From contig DATAUK010000024.1 in NCBI GenBank assembly GCA_036268295.1, positions 1 to 64,000 on the forward strand: 64,000 nucleotides of DNA, in the 5' to 3' direction. Numbering within the stretch: the first letter of the stretch is position 1; the number at the start of each line of letters is the position of its first letter. The DNA is from DATAUK01 sp036268295. GTDB taxonomy: Bacteria; Actinomycetota; Actinomycetes; JAFAQI01. The notes beneath the pieces are model-generated. The model was not told the DNA's origin. It ran no database searches and was given only the letters and a program-made list of their open reading frames with translations. Made by a program: the position numbers and the translations under genes. Shown here piece by piece: positions 26,622 to 35,227 of the stretch.

Positions 26622-28187
26622 TCAACCCGCCTCGGCCGGCTGAGCGCCGGCACGGCGGCGGTTGACGATCTGATCCAGCCCGAGCGCGCGGCGGTCGTGC
26701 CACATCAGCGCGGCGTAGCCCACGCTGCCGATCAGCAGCCCGGCCAGCGCGCCGATCGAGTGGCCCGAATGCAGCACGCCGCCGACCTCTGGCAGCGCGA
26801 GAAACGCGATCGCGGCAAGGAACATGGTGCGAAGCCAGGCCCGGGAGATCGGATGCAGCCGGTTCTTGTGGTTGATCTGCCAGAGCGGCACCAGATTGCA
26901 CAGCAGGATCGAGGTGGCCCAGCCGATCGCCGCGCCCTCGATGCCGATCCGGGGCAGCAGCACGACGTCGATGATCACGTTGACGGTCAGCCCGAGCGCG
27001 ACGTTCCCGAGGTTCCACAGCGACCGGCCGACGGTGAGCAGCGCGATGTCGACGAGTCCGCAAGCCGACGCGACCAGCATCGCCGCGGTGACCGTCATCA
27101 TCGCCGTCTCGCCGCTGCCGTAGTGCCGACCGAAGATGCGCAGCAGCAGCGGCGCCATCGAGATCACGCTCAGATAGAGCGGCCAGGTCAGCGCCACGAT
27201 CCAGGTGGTCGATGCCTGGAAGAGCTCGAAGGCCCCGTCGTGCTCCTCGCGGACCAGCAGCCGACGCAGCTGCGGCTGCACCGAGTAGCCGACTGCCTGG
27301 TTGCCCAGCTGGCCGACCACGACGAACCTGGTCGCGCCGGTGTAGACCGCGGCCGCCGGCAGGCCCAGGATCCCGCCGACCAGCACGATGTCCAGCCGCT
27401 GCAACGCCATCTGCATCACGCTCGCGATCGCGCGCGGTCCGGTGAACGTCCAGACCGGGCGCAGCTCGCTTCGCCACGCGGCCGACCACAGCGGGACGTC
27501 AGCACGGCGAAGCAGAGTTCGCAGCCAGAGCGTCATCACGACCGCCGAGGCGAGGTAGGGCAGCGTCCACGCGGCGATGACGACCGCGGGACTCTGGTTG
27601 AGCGCAATCGACACGGCGACCAGGACGAGCTGGGTGATCGGGCGGAAGAGCCGTTCGACGACCACGGTCGGACGCATCGAGCCGAGCGCTCGGCTCGCGG
27701 CGGTCATCACGTCGTACGCCGCGGCGAACGGCATGCTCACTGCAAGGACCACCACGATCGCCAGGCCGTGGCTGGCACCGTGGTCGCCCACGATCAGGTG
27801 CTGCAGCGGGCCGGCGATCGCGATCAGGATCAGCCCGGCGAGCGTCGCGCCGACCGTCACCGGCAGCAACGATGCCAGCAGGACGTTCGAGGCGGCCCGT
27901 TTCTGAGCCTGCGCAAGCGCGCCGGAGAGGTGGTGGACGATGCCGACATCGGCCCCGAGCCGCGCGAGCGCCTCGACCAGCACGAACAGCGAGGTCGCCG
28001 TGAAGACCACGCCGGCGTCGAGCTTGGTCATTCCCCGCGTGATGACCGCGACGACGACGAAGGCTAACACCGCGGTCGCTGCCGCTCCGAGGACGTTGAC
28101 AGCGCTGCCACGCGCCACCCCGTGCACTGCGGTCGTCACAGGCGGCTCGAGCGAGTCGGCGACGGCACTCGACACTGTGCGATCCAC
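26622..28187 (-). CDS. Polysaccharide flippase (Wzx/MATE-like)
   Basis: This 521-residue polytopic protein has about 12-14 hydrophobic segments from residue 30 to 500 and the pattern of the oligosaccharide flippase (PST/MviN-like) family. It would flip lipid-linked repeat units for the Wzy-like polymerase. The tail (RRALGLDQIVNRRRAGAQPAEAG) is basic and cytosolic. The start is GTG 28187; the ribosome-binding site is poor, and an in-frame GTG 16 codons further in is possible. It lies opposite to the flanking plus-strand genes, converging on the GH26-like lipoprotein gene (7 bp apart) and diverging from the Alg14/13-like gene. Confidence 0.85.
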   Translation of the reverse strand: MDRTVSSAVADSLEPPVTTAVHGVARGSAVNVLGAAATAVLAFVVVAVITRGMTKLDAGVVFTATSLFVLVEALARLGADVGIVHHLSGALAQAQKRAASNVLLASLLPVTVGATLAGLILIAIAGPLQHLIVGDHGASHGLAIVVVLAVSMPFAAAYDVMTAASRALGSMRPTVVVERLFRPITQLVLVAVSIALNQSPAVVIAAWTLPYLASAVVMTLWLRTLLRRADVPLWSAAWRSELRPVWTFTGPRAIASVMQMALQRLDIVLVGGILGLPAAAVYTGATRFVVVGQLGNQAVGYSVQPQLRRLLVREEHDGAFELFQASTTWIVALTWPLYLSVISMAPLLLRIFGRHYGSGETAMMTVTAAMLVASACGLVDIALLTVGRSLWNLGNVALGLTVNVIIDVVLLPRIGIEGAAIGWATSILLCNLVPLWQINHKNRLHPISRAWLRTMFLAAIAFLALPEVGGVLHSGHSIGALAGLLIGSVGYAALMWHDRRALGLDQIVNRRRAGAQPAEAG

Positions 28188-28320
28188 TTTCCCAGGATGA
28201 ACAGACCGGCGGAGTCGGCGACTGAACCGGCTCGATCCAGAATAGCCGGGGTGGGCGGCGGGAGCGGCGATTGGCGGAGGGCACTCATCGGGGCTTTCGA
28301 GACACCCTCTTGATAGCGCA

Positions 28321-28329
28321 TTCGGGTGA
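28321..28329 (-). promoter_or_regulatory. TCACCCGAA box between flippase and glycosyltransferase genes
   Basis: TTCGGGTGA on the plus strand (TCACCCGAA on minus) lies in the 194-bp divergent spacer, 134 bp from the flippase start and 53 bp before the glycosyltransferase start. It is a perfect copy of the 9-base core repeated at 20251, 20284 and 20307. Confidence 0.4.
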
Positions 28330-28381
28330 TAACTGAGGAATGCTCTGTAACAACCCGCGCTTCAGGACTATCTTCAGTCAT

Positions 28382-29404
28382 ATGCGCGCGCTGCTGGTGG
28401 CCTCCACGGGAGGACATATGGTGCAGCTCGAGTCATGGTCCCGCCGCATCGCCGACATCGACTCGATCGTGTGGGCGGCAGCGGAAAGCCCACAGAGCAA
28501 GACCCTGCTCGCCGGTCAGCAAGTTCACTGGATTCCCGACATTCAGCCCCGCCAGCTGCGCGAAACGATGTCGCTGCTGGGGCTGGCGCGACGGATCGTG
28601 TCGAGTGAGAAGGTCGACGTCGTGGTGAGCACCGGCGCGAGCGTCGCGATCCCGTTCTTCATGGCAGCCCGGATGCACGGCGCTGAGAGTCACTACATCG
28701 AAAGCGCTGCCCGCGTCGAGGGTCCGTCGATCACCGGCCAGGTCGCTGCCGTGATGCCAAAGGTGCGCTGCTACACCCAGTCGACGTCGTGGGCCGACTC
28801 CCGTTGGAACTACGCCGGCTCGGTTTTCGACGGCTACACCGGCGCCACGATCGCCAAGCCGGCCGGCCCGCTGCGCGTGGTTGTGACCGTCGGCAGCATG
28901 CACCACCCGATGACCCGGCTGGTCGAGCGGCTCAACGCCGTGCTCCCCGAGGATGCCGAGGTGGTCTGGCAGCTCGGGCACACGCCGGCGATCCCGGGGA
29001 TGCGGGCGTCGCGGATCGAGGAGTTCATCACCCACGACGAGCTCACCGACCTGATGGCGGACGCCCACGTCGTGATCTGCCACGCCGGCGTCGGCTCCGC
29101 GCTGCAGGCGATGAGCGTCGGCAAGGCCCCGATCCTGGTGCCACGGCTCATCGAGCACGGCGAGCACGTCGACGACCACCAGGAGCAGATCGCCAAGCGG
29201 CTCGGCGGCCTCGGTCTTGCCATGCCAGTCGACGCCGAAGCGCTCAGCGCAGACATCATCGCCGAAGCGGCGACCCGCGGCGTCCGCAACGCGGATGCGC
29301 CGGCGGCGCTGACGCTGCGCACCTCGCGCGCCCGCGCGCAGCGGCCGCGCACGATCGTGCTGCCCCGCGAGCTTGCCGAGCCCGTGAGCCACGGTCGGGC
29401 TTGA
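28382..29404 (+). CDS. Glycosyltransferase with Alg14-like and Alg13-like halves
   Basis: This 340-residue GT-B glycosyltransferase combines two normally separate halves. Residues 1-150 (MRALLVASTGGHMVQLE) match Alg14/PssD-type membrane-binding subunits, and residues about 165-300 match the Alg13/PssE nucleotide-sugar-binding half, with FITHDELTDLMADAHVVICH and GVGSALQAM then HVDDHQEQIAKRL. It would add a sugar to the lipid-linked intermediate at the inner face of the membrane. ATG 28382 is chosen to match the family N-terminus; an in-frame ATG at 28340 directly abuts GAGGA and cannot be excluded. It starts the second plus-strand group, followed by a sulfotransferase and a GT2. Confidence 0.85.
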   Translation: MRALLVASTGGHMVQLESWSRRIADIDSIVWAAAESPQSKTLLAGQQVHWIPDIQPRQLRETMSLLGLARRIVSSEKVDVVVSTGASVAIPFFMAARMHGAESHYIESAARVEGPSITGQVAAVMPKVRCYTQSTSWADSRWNYAGSVFDGYTGATIAKPAGPLRVVVTVGSMHHPMTRLVERLNAVLPEDAEVVWQLGHTPAIPGMRASRIEEFITHDELTDLMADAHVVICHAGVGSALQAMSVGKAPILVPRLIEHGEHVDDHQEQIAKRLGGLGLAMPVDAEALSADIIAEAATRGVRNADAPAALTLRTSRARAQRPRTIVLPRELAEPVSHGRA

Positions 29405-29426
29405 GCTCTGGCTTGACGGACAAGTA

Positions 29427-30377
29427 GTGCCGCAGACCGTCCTGTATCTGGCTGGGCTCGGCCGCAGCGGCAGCACCCTGCTCGAGCGGATGATCGGCGA
29501 GCTCGATGGCGTCTGCCCGGCCGGCGAGCTGGTCCACCTCTGGCACCGGGGCATCGAGCTCGATGAGGCCTGCGGTTGTGGCAAGCCGTTCTCCGACTGC
29601 CGGTTCTGGACCGAGGTCGGCGACGTCGCGTTCGGCGGCTGGGTCAACGTCCCGGTCGGCCGGGTCGAGATGCTGCGCCGTCAGCTTGACCGCACCCGGC
29701 GGATCCCGGCGATGGCGTCGCGCCGGTCCAAGCCCGACTTTGCCGCCGAGCTCCGCGAGTACACCAACTTCTACGCCACTCTGTACGACGCGATCCGGAC
29801 CGTCAGCGGCGCTTCCGTCGTCATCGACTCGAGCAAGCACCCGTCGCTCGCCTTCGCCCTCGCGGCACGACGCGACCTCGACCTGCGGGTCGTCGTGATG
29901 GTGCGCGACCCACGCGCCGTCGCCTACTCCTGGACCAAGGCAACCAAACGACCTGAGGCGGAGATCCACGACCAGGCCATCAGCGTGTTCCCGACTTACC
30001 CGCCGGCTCGCGCGGCGCGGCTCTGGCTCGGACACAACGCCTCGCTGTCGCTGCTTCGCCGCCTCGACGTGCCGCTGTTGACGGTGCGGCACGAGGATGT
30101 CGTCGCCGATCCGCGGGCCACGCTGCGCCGGATCGCCGACTGGGCAGGGCTGCCGAGCGACGTCGCCCTTCCAGTTTCCGCTGACGGGGTAGCGCAGCTG
30201 CGCGCCGCACACACCGTGTCCGGCAACCCGGTGCGGTTCCAGACCGGAGCGGTGCCGATCGTCGCCGATGACACCTGGCAGACCGCGCTGAGCCGGCGTG
30301 ACCTCGCAGCCGTCACGGCGATCACCATGCCGCTGCTGCACAAGTTCGGCTACCCGGTTCGGATCGCAGGCAGGTGA
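29427..30377 (+). CDS. Second sulfotransferase of the island
   Basis: This 316-residue protein is of the Sulfotransfer_3 type. It shows a PAPS 5'-binding loop LAGLGRSGSTLLERMIGEL (about 8-26) and a 3'-phosphate segment VVVMVRDPRAVAYSW (about 153-167). A Cys-rich patch, EACGCGKPFSDCRFW, lies near residues 49-63 and is typical of this subgroup. The start is GTG 29427, 22 bp after the Alg14/13-like gene. It is different in sequence from the sulfotransferase at 24744, so two distinct sulfation steps or acceptors are possible. It overlaps the following GT2 gene by 4 bp. Confidence 0.87.
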   Translation: MPQTVLYLAGLGRSGSTLLERMIGELDGVCPAGELVHLWHRGIELDEACGCGKPFSDCRFWTEVGDVAFGGWVNVPVGRVEMLRRQLDRTRRIPAMASRRSKPDFAAELREYTNFYATLYDAIRTVSGASVVIDSSKHPSLAFALAARRDLDLRVVVMVRDPRAVAYSWTKATKRPEAEIHDQAISVFPTYPPARAARLWLGHNASLSLLRRLDVPLLTVRHEDVVADPRATLRRIADWAGLPSDVALPVSADGVAQLRAAHTVSGNPVRFQTGAVPIVADDTWQTALSRRDLAAVTAITMPLLHKFGYPVRIAGR

Positions 30378-31285
30378 GCGGCCAGAGCGTCACGGTCGTC
30401 GTCCCGACTCGAGACCGCCCGGTTCTGCTCGCGCGGGCAGTAGCCGCGATCCTCGACCAGGACTACGACGGTCGACTCGAGGTTCTGATCGTCGTCGACC
30501 AGACCGATCCGGCCAGCGCCACCGAGGGCCTGCCGGCCGATCCGCGGATTCGCATCACCAGCAACACCCGAAAGGCGGGGCTGTCTGGCACCCGCAACAC
30601 CGGCATCCTGTTAGCGACCGCGGAGCTCGTGGCGTTCTGCGACGACGACGACGAGTGGCTGCCCGGCAAGCTCCAGGCTCAGGTCGCGGCGCTGCAGCGA
30701 TCGCCCGGATCGGAGTTCGCGAGCTGCTCGATCGAGGTCGACTTCGAGGGCTCCCGGTCGGTTCGGGTCGCCGGCAAGAGCGTCATCCACCACGAGGACC
30801 TGCTCCCGAGCCGGATGTCGATGCTGCATTCCTCGACGTTCGTCATCCGTCGCGACGCACTGGTCGAGGGGATCGGCCTAATCGACGAGGACGTTCCCGG
30901 CAGCCAGAACGAGGACTGGGACCTGCTGCTAAGAGCCTCCGCCAGGCACCCGATCGTGCACGTCGACGACCCGCTGGTCCGCGTCTACTGGTCGAGCCGG
31001 TCCTACTTCGCTCGTGACTGGGAGACCAAGATCGCGTCCCGGACCTGGATGCTCGAGCGGCATTCCGACGTCGCCGCCTCGCCGACCGGGAGTGCCAGGG
31101 TCTACGGCCAGCTCGCGTTCGCGTTCGCGGCGTCCGGCGAGCGACGTACCGCGCTGAGCTGGGTACGGCGATCGATCCGGCGTCGCTGGCGGGAGCCGCG
31201 TGCATACCTGGCCGTCGCGGTCATCGCCGGCGTGCCGGCCGAGACCATCCTGCGAGCGCTCCACAGGCGCGGCCGCGGCATCTAG
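30374..31285 (+). CDS. Family 2 glycosyltransferase
   Basis: This 303-residue GT-A enzyme has the start VTVVVPTRDRPVLLARAV, the nucleotide-sugar acidic cluster FCDDDDEWLPGKL (about 94-106) and a second acidic motif QNEDWDLLLRA (about 178-188) near the catalytic base. It would extend the exopolysaccharide repeat unit in the cytosol. No clear transmembrane segment is present apart from a weakly hydrophobic C-terminal stretch. The GTG start overlaps the preceding stop by 4 bp. It ends the island and converges on pth, leaving 40 bp between the two stops. Confidence 0.9.
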   Translation: MSGQSVTVVVPTRDRPVLLARAVAAILDQDYDGRLEVLIVVDQTDPASATEGLPADPRIRITSNTRKAGLSGTRNTGILLATAELVAFCDDDDEWLPGKLQAQVAALQRSPGSEFASCSIEVDFEGSRSVRVAGKSVIHHEDLLPSRMSMLHSSTFVIRRDALVEGIGLIDEDVPGSQNEDWDLLLRASARHPIVHVDDPLVRVYWSSRSYFARDWETKIASRTWMLERHSDVAASPTGSARVYGQLAFAFAASGERRTALSWVRRSIRRRWREPRAYLAVAVIAGVPAETILRALHRRGRGI

Positions 31286-31299
31286 CCCGTAACCGATGA

Positions 31300-31330
31300 A
31301 CTAGTGTCCCGCGCCTGGAAATGGACTAGT
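31300..31330. terminator. Possible bidirectional terminator between GT2 and pth
   Basis: ACTAGTGTCC at 31300-31309 can pair with GGACTAGT at 31323-31330 as an 8-bp stem with a 2-base bulge, between two convergent genes; the pth stop codon lies in the right arm. The two ACTAGT hexamers are the fifth and sixth noted around the island. Confidence 0.3.
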
Positions 31331-31940
31331 CGTTGAAGGCGTTCTGGGCGGCGGCGAGGCCGTCGCTGATCAACGTCTCGATCGCGTCGGCGGCCCGCTC
31401 GAGCTGGACACCCAGCTCTTTGCGCTCGGCCGCCGAGTAGTCACGCAACACGAAGGCCGCCGGATCCTGGCGTCCCGGCGGCCGGCCGACGCCGAGCCTC
31501 ACCCGGTAGAACTCGCCCGATCCGAGTGAGCGTCGCAGCGACTTCAGGCCGTTGTGCCCGTTGTCGCCGCCGCCCTGCTTGAGCCGCAGCGTGCCGGCCT
31601 CCAGATCGAGCTCGTCGTGGACGACGATGATGCGCTCGATCGGGGTCTTGAAGAAGTCACGCAGCGAGGCAGCCGGCCCGCCGGACTCATTCATGTACGA
31701 CCGCGGCTTGGCGAGCACCGCTCGCTCCCCCGCGAGCCGGGTCTCGACGACTTCGCCGCGCGCCTTGTGGCTCTTGAACCTCACACCGACCCGGTCGGCC
31801 AGGACGTCGAGCACCATGAACCCGGCGTTGTGCCGGTTGCCGGCGTACTGCGGGCCTGGGTTGCCAAGGCCGATCACCAGCCAGGGCCCGCTGTCGGGCA
31901 CGGTTGCCGACCCTTCCCGGTTGCGGCGCCAGCGGAGCAT
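31326..31940 (-). CDS. pth: Peptidyl-tRNA hydrolase
   Basis: This 204-residue enzyme cleaves peptidyl-tRNA released from stalled ribosomes. It shows the family signatures GLGNPGPQYAGNRHNAGFMV (catalytic His in the RHNAGF segment), KPRSYMNESG and the GGGDNGHNGLKSL loop. The 14-residue N-terminal extension (MLRWRRNREGSATV) is slightly longer than in E. coli. Its ATG shares one base with the rplY stop codon, so pth is translationally coupled to L25, a common bacterial pairing. Confidence 0.96.
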   Translation of the reverse strand: MLRWRRNREGSATVPDSGPWLVIGLGNPGPQYAGNRHNAGFMVLDVLADRVGVRFKSHKARGEVVETRLAGERAVLAKPRSYMNESGGPAASLRDFFKTPIERIIVVHDELDLEAGTLRLKQGGGDNGHNGLKSLRRSLGSGEFYRVRLGVGRPPGRQDPAAFVLRDYSAAERKELGVQLERAADAIETLISDGLAAAQNAFND

Positions 31941-32623
31941 TACTCCGCGGGCGCGTCGCCCTCGGCTGCCGGCTCGGCGGCTTCGCCGTCCTCGCCCTCC
32001 GCTGCCGCTTCGCCCTCGGCCGGCTCCTCGCCCTCGGCCGCCGGCTCGACCTCGCCGACCTCAGCCTCGAGCTCTTCGGCGGTCGGCGCCGGGACGATGT
32101 GGATGACGACCTGCTCGGGGTCGCCGGCAAGCTCGACACCGTCGGGCAGCGACACGCCCGACGCGTGGACCGAGCCACCGATCTCCAGCCCCTCGACCGA
32201 GACCTCGAAGCTGGACGGGATGTTCGTCGCCTCGGCACTGACCGCCAGCGTCGTGAGCGACTGGTCGAGCAGTCCACCGGGGACCACCTCGCCCACGACC
32301 TGGATCAGGATCTCGACCGTGATCCGCTCGCCGCGACGTACCAGGATCAGGTCGACGTGCTCGATCGCGCCACGAACCGGGTCGCGCTGGATCGACTTCG
32401 GCAACGCGAGCTCGCTGCCGTCGGCGAGCTGAAGGTCGAGCAGCACGTTCGCGCCATCGGTGCGCAGCGCGTGCTCGAAGTCGCGAGTCGGCAGCGAGAT
32501 GTGACGCGGGTCGGTGCCGTGACCGTAGAGAACGGCAGGGACGTTTCCGGCCCGACGGGTGCGACGGGCGCCCCCCTTGCCGAACTCGGTACGCGGCTCG
32601 GCGGTGATACGGACCTCGGGCAC
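31940..32623 (-). CDS. rplY: 50S ribosomal protein L25, CTC form
   Basis: This 227-residue protein binds 5S rRNA. The N-terminal L25 domain (TEFGKGGARRTRRAGNVPAVLYG) is followed by the TL5/CTC beta domain and by an acidic Glu/Ala-rich tail of about 45 residues (EELEAEVGEVEPAAEGEEPA onward) seen in actinobacterial CTC-type proteins. It precedes pth. A terminator-like hairpin separates it from prs, suggesting its own promoter in the 106-bp gap. Confidence 0.95.
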   Translation of the reverse strand: MPEVRITAEPRTEFGKGGARRTRRAGNVPAVLYGHGTDPRHISLPTRDFEHALRTDGANVLLDLQLADGSELALPKSIQRDPVRGAIEHVDLILVRRGERITVEILIQVVGEVVPGGLLDQSLTTLAVSAEATNIPSSFEVSVEGLEIGGSVHASGVSLPDGVELAGDPEQVVIHIVPAPTAEELEAEVGEVEPAAEGEEPAEGEAAAEGEDGEAAEPAAEGDAPAE

Positions 32624-32692
32624 GACTAAGACTCCTTGACGGCAAATGGCTGATGAGCCCCGCCGAGTCTAGGCGAAGCCTTGATCACGAGG

Positions 32693-32719
32693 AAAAGCTG
32701 AGCCTGTGCTGTCGCTCAG
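32693..32719 (-). terminator. Intrinsic-type terminator after prs
   Basis: On the minus strand CTGAGC (32719-32714) pairs with GCTCAG (32703-32698) around a 10-base loop and is followed by CTTTT. It lies 11 bases after the prs stop and upstream of rplY, so glmU-prs may be a separate transcript from rplY-pth. Confidence 0.5.
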
Positions 32720-32729
32720 TCGGCGAGGA

Positions 32730-33710
32730 TCAGGCGTTGCCGTCGAACAGGCTCGTCACTGAGCCGTCCTGGAAGATCTCGCGAATCGCGCGTCCGATCA
32801 GCGGCGCGATCGAGAGCACCGTCAGCCGGTCGAAGTACTGCTCGTCGGTCATCGGCAGCGTGTTGGTCACGACCACTTCGCTGATCCGGCTGTTCTTCAG
32901 CCGGTCGATCGCCGGCTCGGAGAACTCGCCGTGGGTCGCCGCGACAATGACTTCGGTCGCGCCGCTGTCGAGCAGGATGTCGGCGGCCTTGCAGATGGTG
33001 CCACCGGTGGCGATCATGTCGTCGATCAGCAGGCAGCGTCGGCCATCCACGTCGCCGACGACGCGGTGGGCCACCACCTCGTTGGCGACCTTAGGGTCGC
33101 GGGTCTTGTGCACGAAGGCGACCGGTACGCCGCCGAGCCGGTCGGCCCAGCGCTCGGCCATCCGGACCCGGCCGGTGTCCGGTGAGACCACCGTGAAGCT
33201 GGCCGGGTCATAGCGCGCGCAGATGTAGTCGGCGAGCAACGGCAGAGCGAAAAGGTGGTCGACCGGGCCGTCGAAAAACCCCTGGATCTGTGCGGTGTGC
33301 AGGTCCACCGACATCAGCCGGTCGGCACCGGCGGTCTTGAACAGGTCGGCCATCAGTCGGGCCGAGATCGGCTCCCGGCCGAGATGCTTTTTGTCCTGCC
33401 GGGCGTAGGGATAGAACGGCATCACGACGGTGATCCGCTTCGCCGACGCGCGCTTGAGCGCGTCGACCATGATCAGCGTCTCCATGATCCATTTGTTGAT
33501 CGGCGGTCCGAACGCCTGGATCACGAAGGCGTCGCACCCCCGCACCGACTCCTCAGGACGGGTGTAGATCTCGCCGTTCGCAAACTCGCGGATCTGGGTC
33601 GGACTGACCGAAAGCTCCAGCTCGAAGGCCACCTCGTCGGCAAGCGCCGGATGTGCCCGGCCGGAAAAGAGCAGCAGGGTCTTCTCGCCGCTGGTCTTGA
33701 TGCCCGTCAC
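32730..33710 (-). CDS. prs: Ribose-phosphate pyrophosphokinase
   Basis: This 326-residue enzyme makes PRPP from ribose 5-phosphate and ATP for nucleotide, histidine and tryptophan synthesis, and in actinobacteria also for decaprenyl-phosphoryl arabinose. Visible motifs are the ATP-binding FPYARQDKKHLGREPISARL, the divalent-metal segment MSVDLHTAQIQGFFDGPVDH and the PRPP loop LIDDMIATGGTICKAADIL. Length is normal. Its ATG overlaps the glmU stop by 4 bp. Confidence 0.97.
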   Translation of the reverse strand: MTGIKTSGEKTLLLFSGRAHPALADEVAFELELSVSPTQIREFANGEIYTRPEESVRGCDAFVIQAFGPPINKWIMETLIMVDALKRASAKRITVVMPFYPYARQDKKHLGREPISARLMADLFKTAGADRLMSVDLHTAQIQGFFDGPVDHLFALPLLADYICARYDPASFTVVSPDTGRVRMAERWADRLGGVPVAFVHKTRDPKVANEVVAHRVVGDVDGRRCLLIDDMIATGGTICKAADILLDSGATEVIVAATHGEFSEPAIDRLKNSRISEVVVTNTLPMTDEQYFDRLTVLSIAPLIGRAIREIFQDGSVTSLFDGNA

Positions 33711-35227
33711 TCGTCTGTCCCTTGATCGCGCTCGGTCTCGGACGGGGAAGCGCCCTCCATTGTCCCTGGCTCGACTGAATCGTCGGCAGCGGGTTGTTGC
33801 TCACGCACCCGCCGGGCGGCTTCGGCCGACGGCGAGCCCGGTCGCTTGCGCTCGACCCAGCCGTCGACGTTGCGTTGCTGTCCGCGCGCGACGCCGATCG
33901 CGCCGGCCGGGACATCGTTGGTGATGACCGAGCCCGCCGCGGTGTAGGCACCGTCGCCGATCTTGCGCGGTGCCACCAGCATCGAGTCCGCGCCGATCCG
34001 TACGTCGTCCCCGACCACCGTCTCGTGCTTCTCGACGCCGTCGTAGTTCACGAAGATCGTGCCGGCGCCGATGTTGGTCCGCTCGCCGATCTCCGCATCA
34101 CCGACGTAGGTCAGGTGAGGCACCTTGCTGTCCTCGCCGACGACCGACTTCTTGATCTCGACGTACGCGCCGGCCTTGGCGCCACGACCCAGCACGGTGC
34201 CGGGCCGCAGGTAAGTGAACGGTCCCACCTTCGCGTCGGCGCCGATCGTCGCGCCGGTGCAGTGCGACTTGATCACAGATGCGCCGGCGCCGACGGTGGT
34301 GTCCCGCAACGTGCTGTCCGGCCCGACCTCGGCCCGCCGTGCGATGTGGGTCGCCCCGTGGAGCTGGGTGTTCTGGTGGATCGTGGCGTCGGCCTCGACG
34401 GTCACCCGCACCCCCATCCAGGTGGTCTGGGGGTCGACTATCGTCACGCCCTCGCGCATCCAGTGATCGAGGATCCGGTCACGCATCGCGCGGCGTGCGG
34501 CGGCAAGCTGCACCCGGTCGTTGACGCCGATCGTCTCGAGATGATCCGCCGCGATAACGCTCGCGACAACCTCGTGCTCCGCGACGAGCAGCCCGATCAC
34601 GTCGGTGAGGTATTCCTCGCCTTGCGCGTTGTCGGTGGTGATCCGGCCGAGTGCGTCGCGGAGTTTGGCGATGTCGAAGGCGTACACGCTGGTGTTGGTC
34701 TCGGCGATCTGGCGGGTCTGATCGTCGGCGTCGCGCTCCTCGACGACGGCGACAACGTGGCCATCGCCGTCGCGCACCACCCGGCCATAACCGGTCGGAT
34801 CGGGAAGCTCGGCGGTGAGGACGGTCGCCGCGGCCGAAGTCTCGGCGTGCCTCGTGACAAGCCGTTGCAACGTCTCAGTCGTCAGCAGCGGCACGTCGCC
34901 GGGAAGGACGACGAGGGTGCCTGCGGTCGCCGTGCCCAGTGAGTCCAGCGCGAGCCGCACGGCATGACCGGTGCCGCGCTGCTCTTCCTGCACCACGGTC
35001 GAGGCACTCGACCCGATCGCGGCCAGATGATCGATCACCTGCTGGCGGCTGTTCCCGACGACGACCGTCGTACTTTCCGCATCCAGCGGCTCAGCCGCCA
35101 CCAGGACGTGGCCGAGCAGGCTGCGACCGCAGATCGCGTGCAGCACCTTCGCCAGCTCGGACTTCATCCGCTTGCCCTCGCCAGCCGCAAGGACGACAAC
35201 GGCAGCCGGTGCAGTCTCAGTCACCAA
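33707..35227 (-). CDS. glmU: Bifunctional GlcNAc-1-P uridyltransferase / GlcN-1-P acetyltransferase
   Basis: This 506-residue enzyme makes UDP-GlcNAc for peptidoglycan and surface glycans. The N-terminal pyrophosphorylase domain opens with VVVLAAGEGKRMKSELAKVL. The C-terminal left-handed beta-helix (about 255-460) carries the hexapeptide repeats and the acetyltransferase segment around NYDGVEKHETVVGDDVRIGA. A disordered Glu/Ser tail of about 35 residues (after RKRPGS) is typical of actinobacterial GlmU. It may also feed the exopolysaccharide enzymes of the adjacent island (inference). Confidence 0.96.
   Translation of the reverse strand: MVTETAPAAVVVLAAGEGKRMKSELAKVLHAICGRSLLGHVLVAAEPLDAESTTVVVGNSRQQVIDHLAAIGSSASTVVQEEQRGTGHAVRLALDSLGTATAGTLVVLPGDVPLLTTETLQRLVTRHAETSAAATVLTAELPDPTGYGRVVRDGDGHVVAVVEERDADDQTRQIAETNTSVYAFDIAKLRDALGRITTDNAQGEEYLTDVIGLLVAEHEVVASVIAADHLETIGVNDRVQLAAARRAMRDRILDHWMREGVTIVDPQTTWMGVRVTVEADATIHQNTQLHGATHIARRAEVGPDSTLRDTTVGAGASVIKSHCTGATIGADAKVGPFTYLRPGTVLGRGAKAGAYVEIKKSVVGEDSKVPHLTYVGDAEIGERTNIGAGTIFVNYDGVEKHETVVGDDVRIGADSMLVAPRKIGDGAYTAAGSVITNDVPAGAIGVARGQQRNVDGWVERKRPGSPSAEAARRVREQQPAADDSVEPGTMEGASPSETERDQGTDE

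Noticed and set aside
26697..28067. 456-codon plus-strand open frame opposite the flippase
   Set aside because: It is rich in Arg, His, Gln and Asp, which is the expected antisense translation of a hydrophobic membrane-protein gene.
28433..30341. Minus-strand open frames of 404 and 361 codons
   Set aside because: They lie opposite the Alg14/13-like glycosyltransferase and the second sulfotransferase, both of which have clear motifs; the antisense frames have none.
11872..31285. Prophage or transposon origin of the island
   Set aside because: I see no integrase, transposase, terminal repeats or tRNA-end duplication at either border; the nearest tRNA is about 4 kb away.
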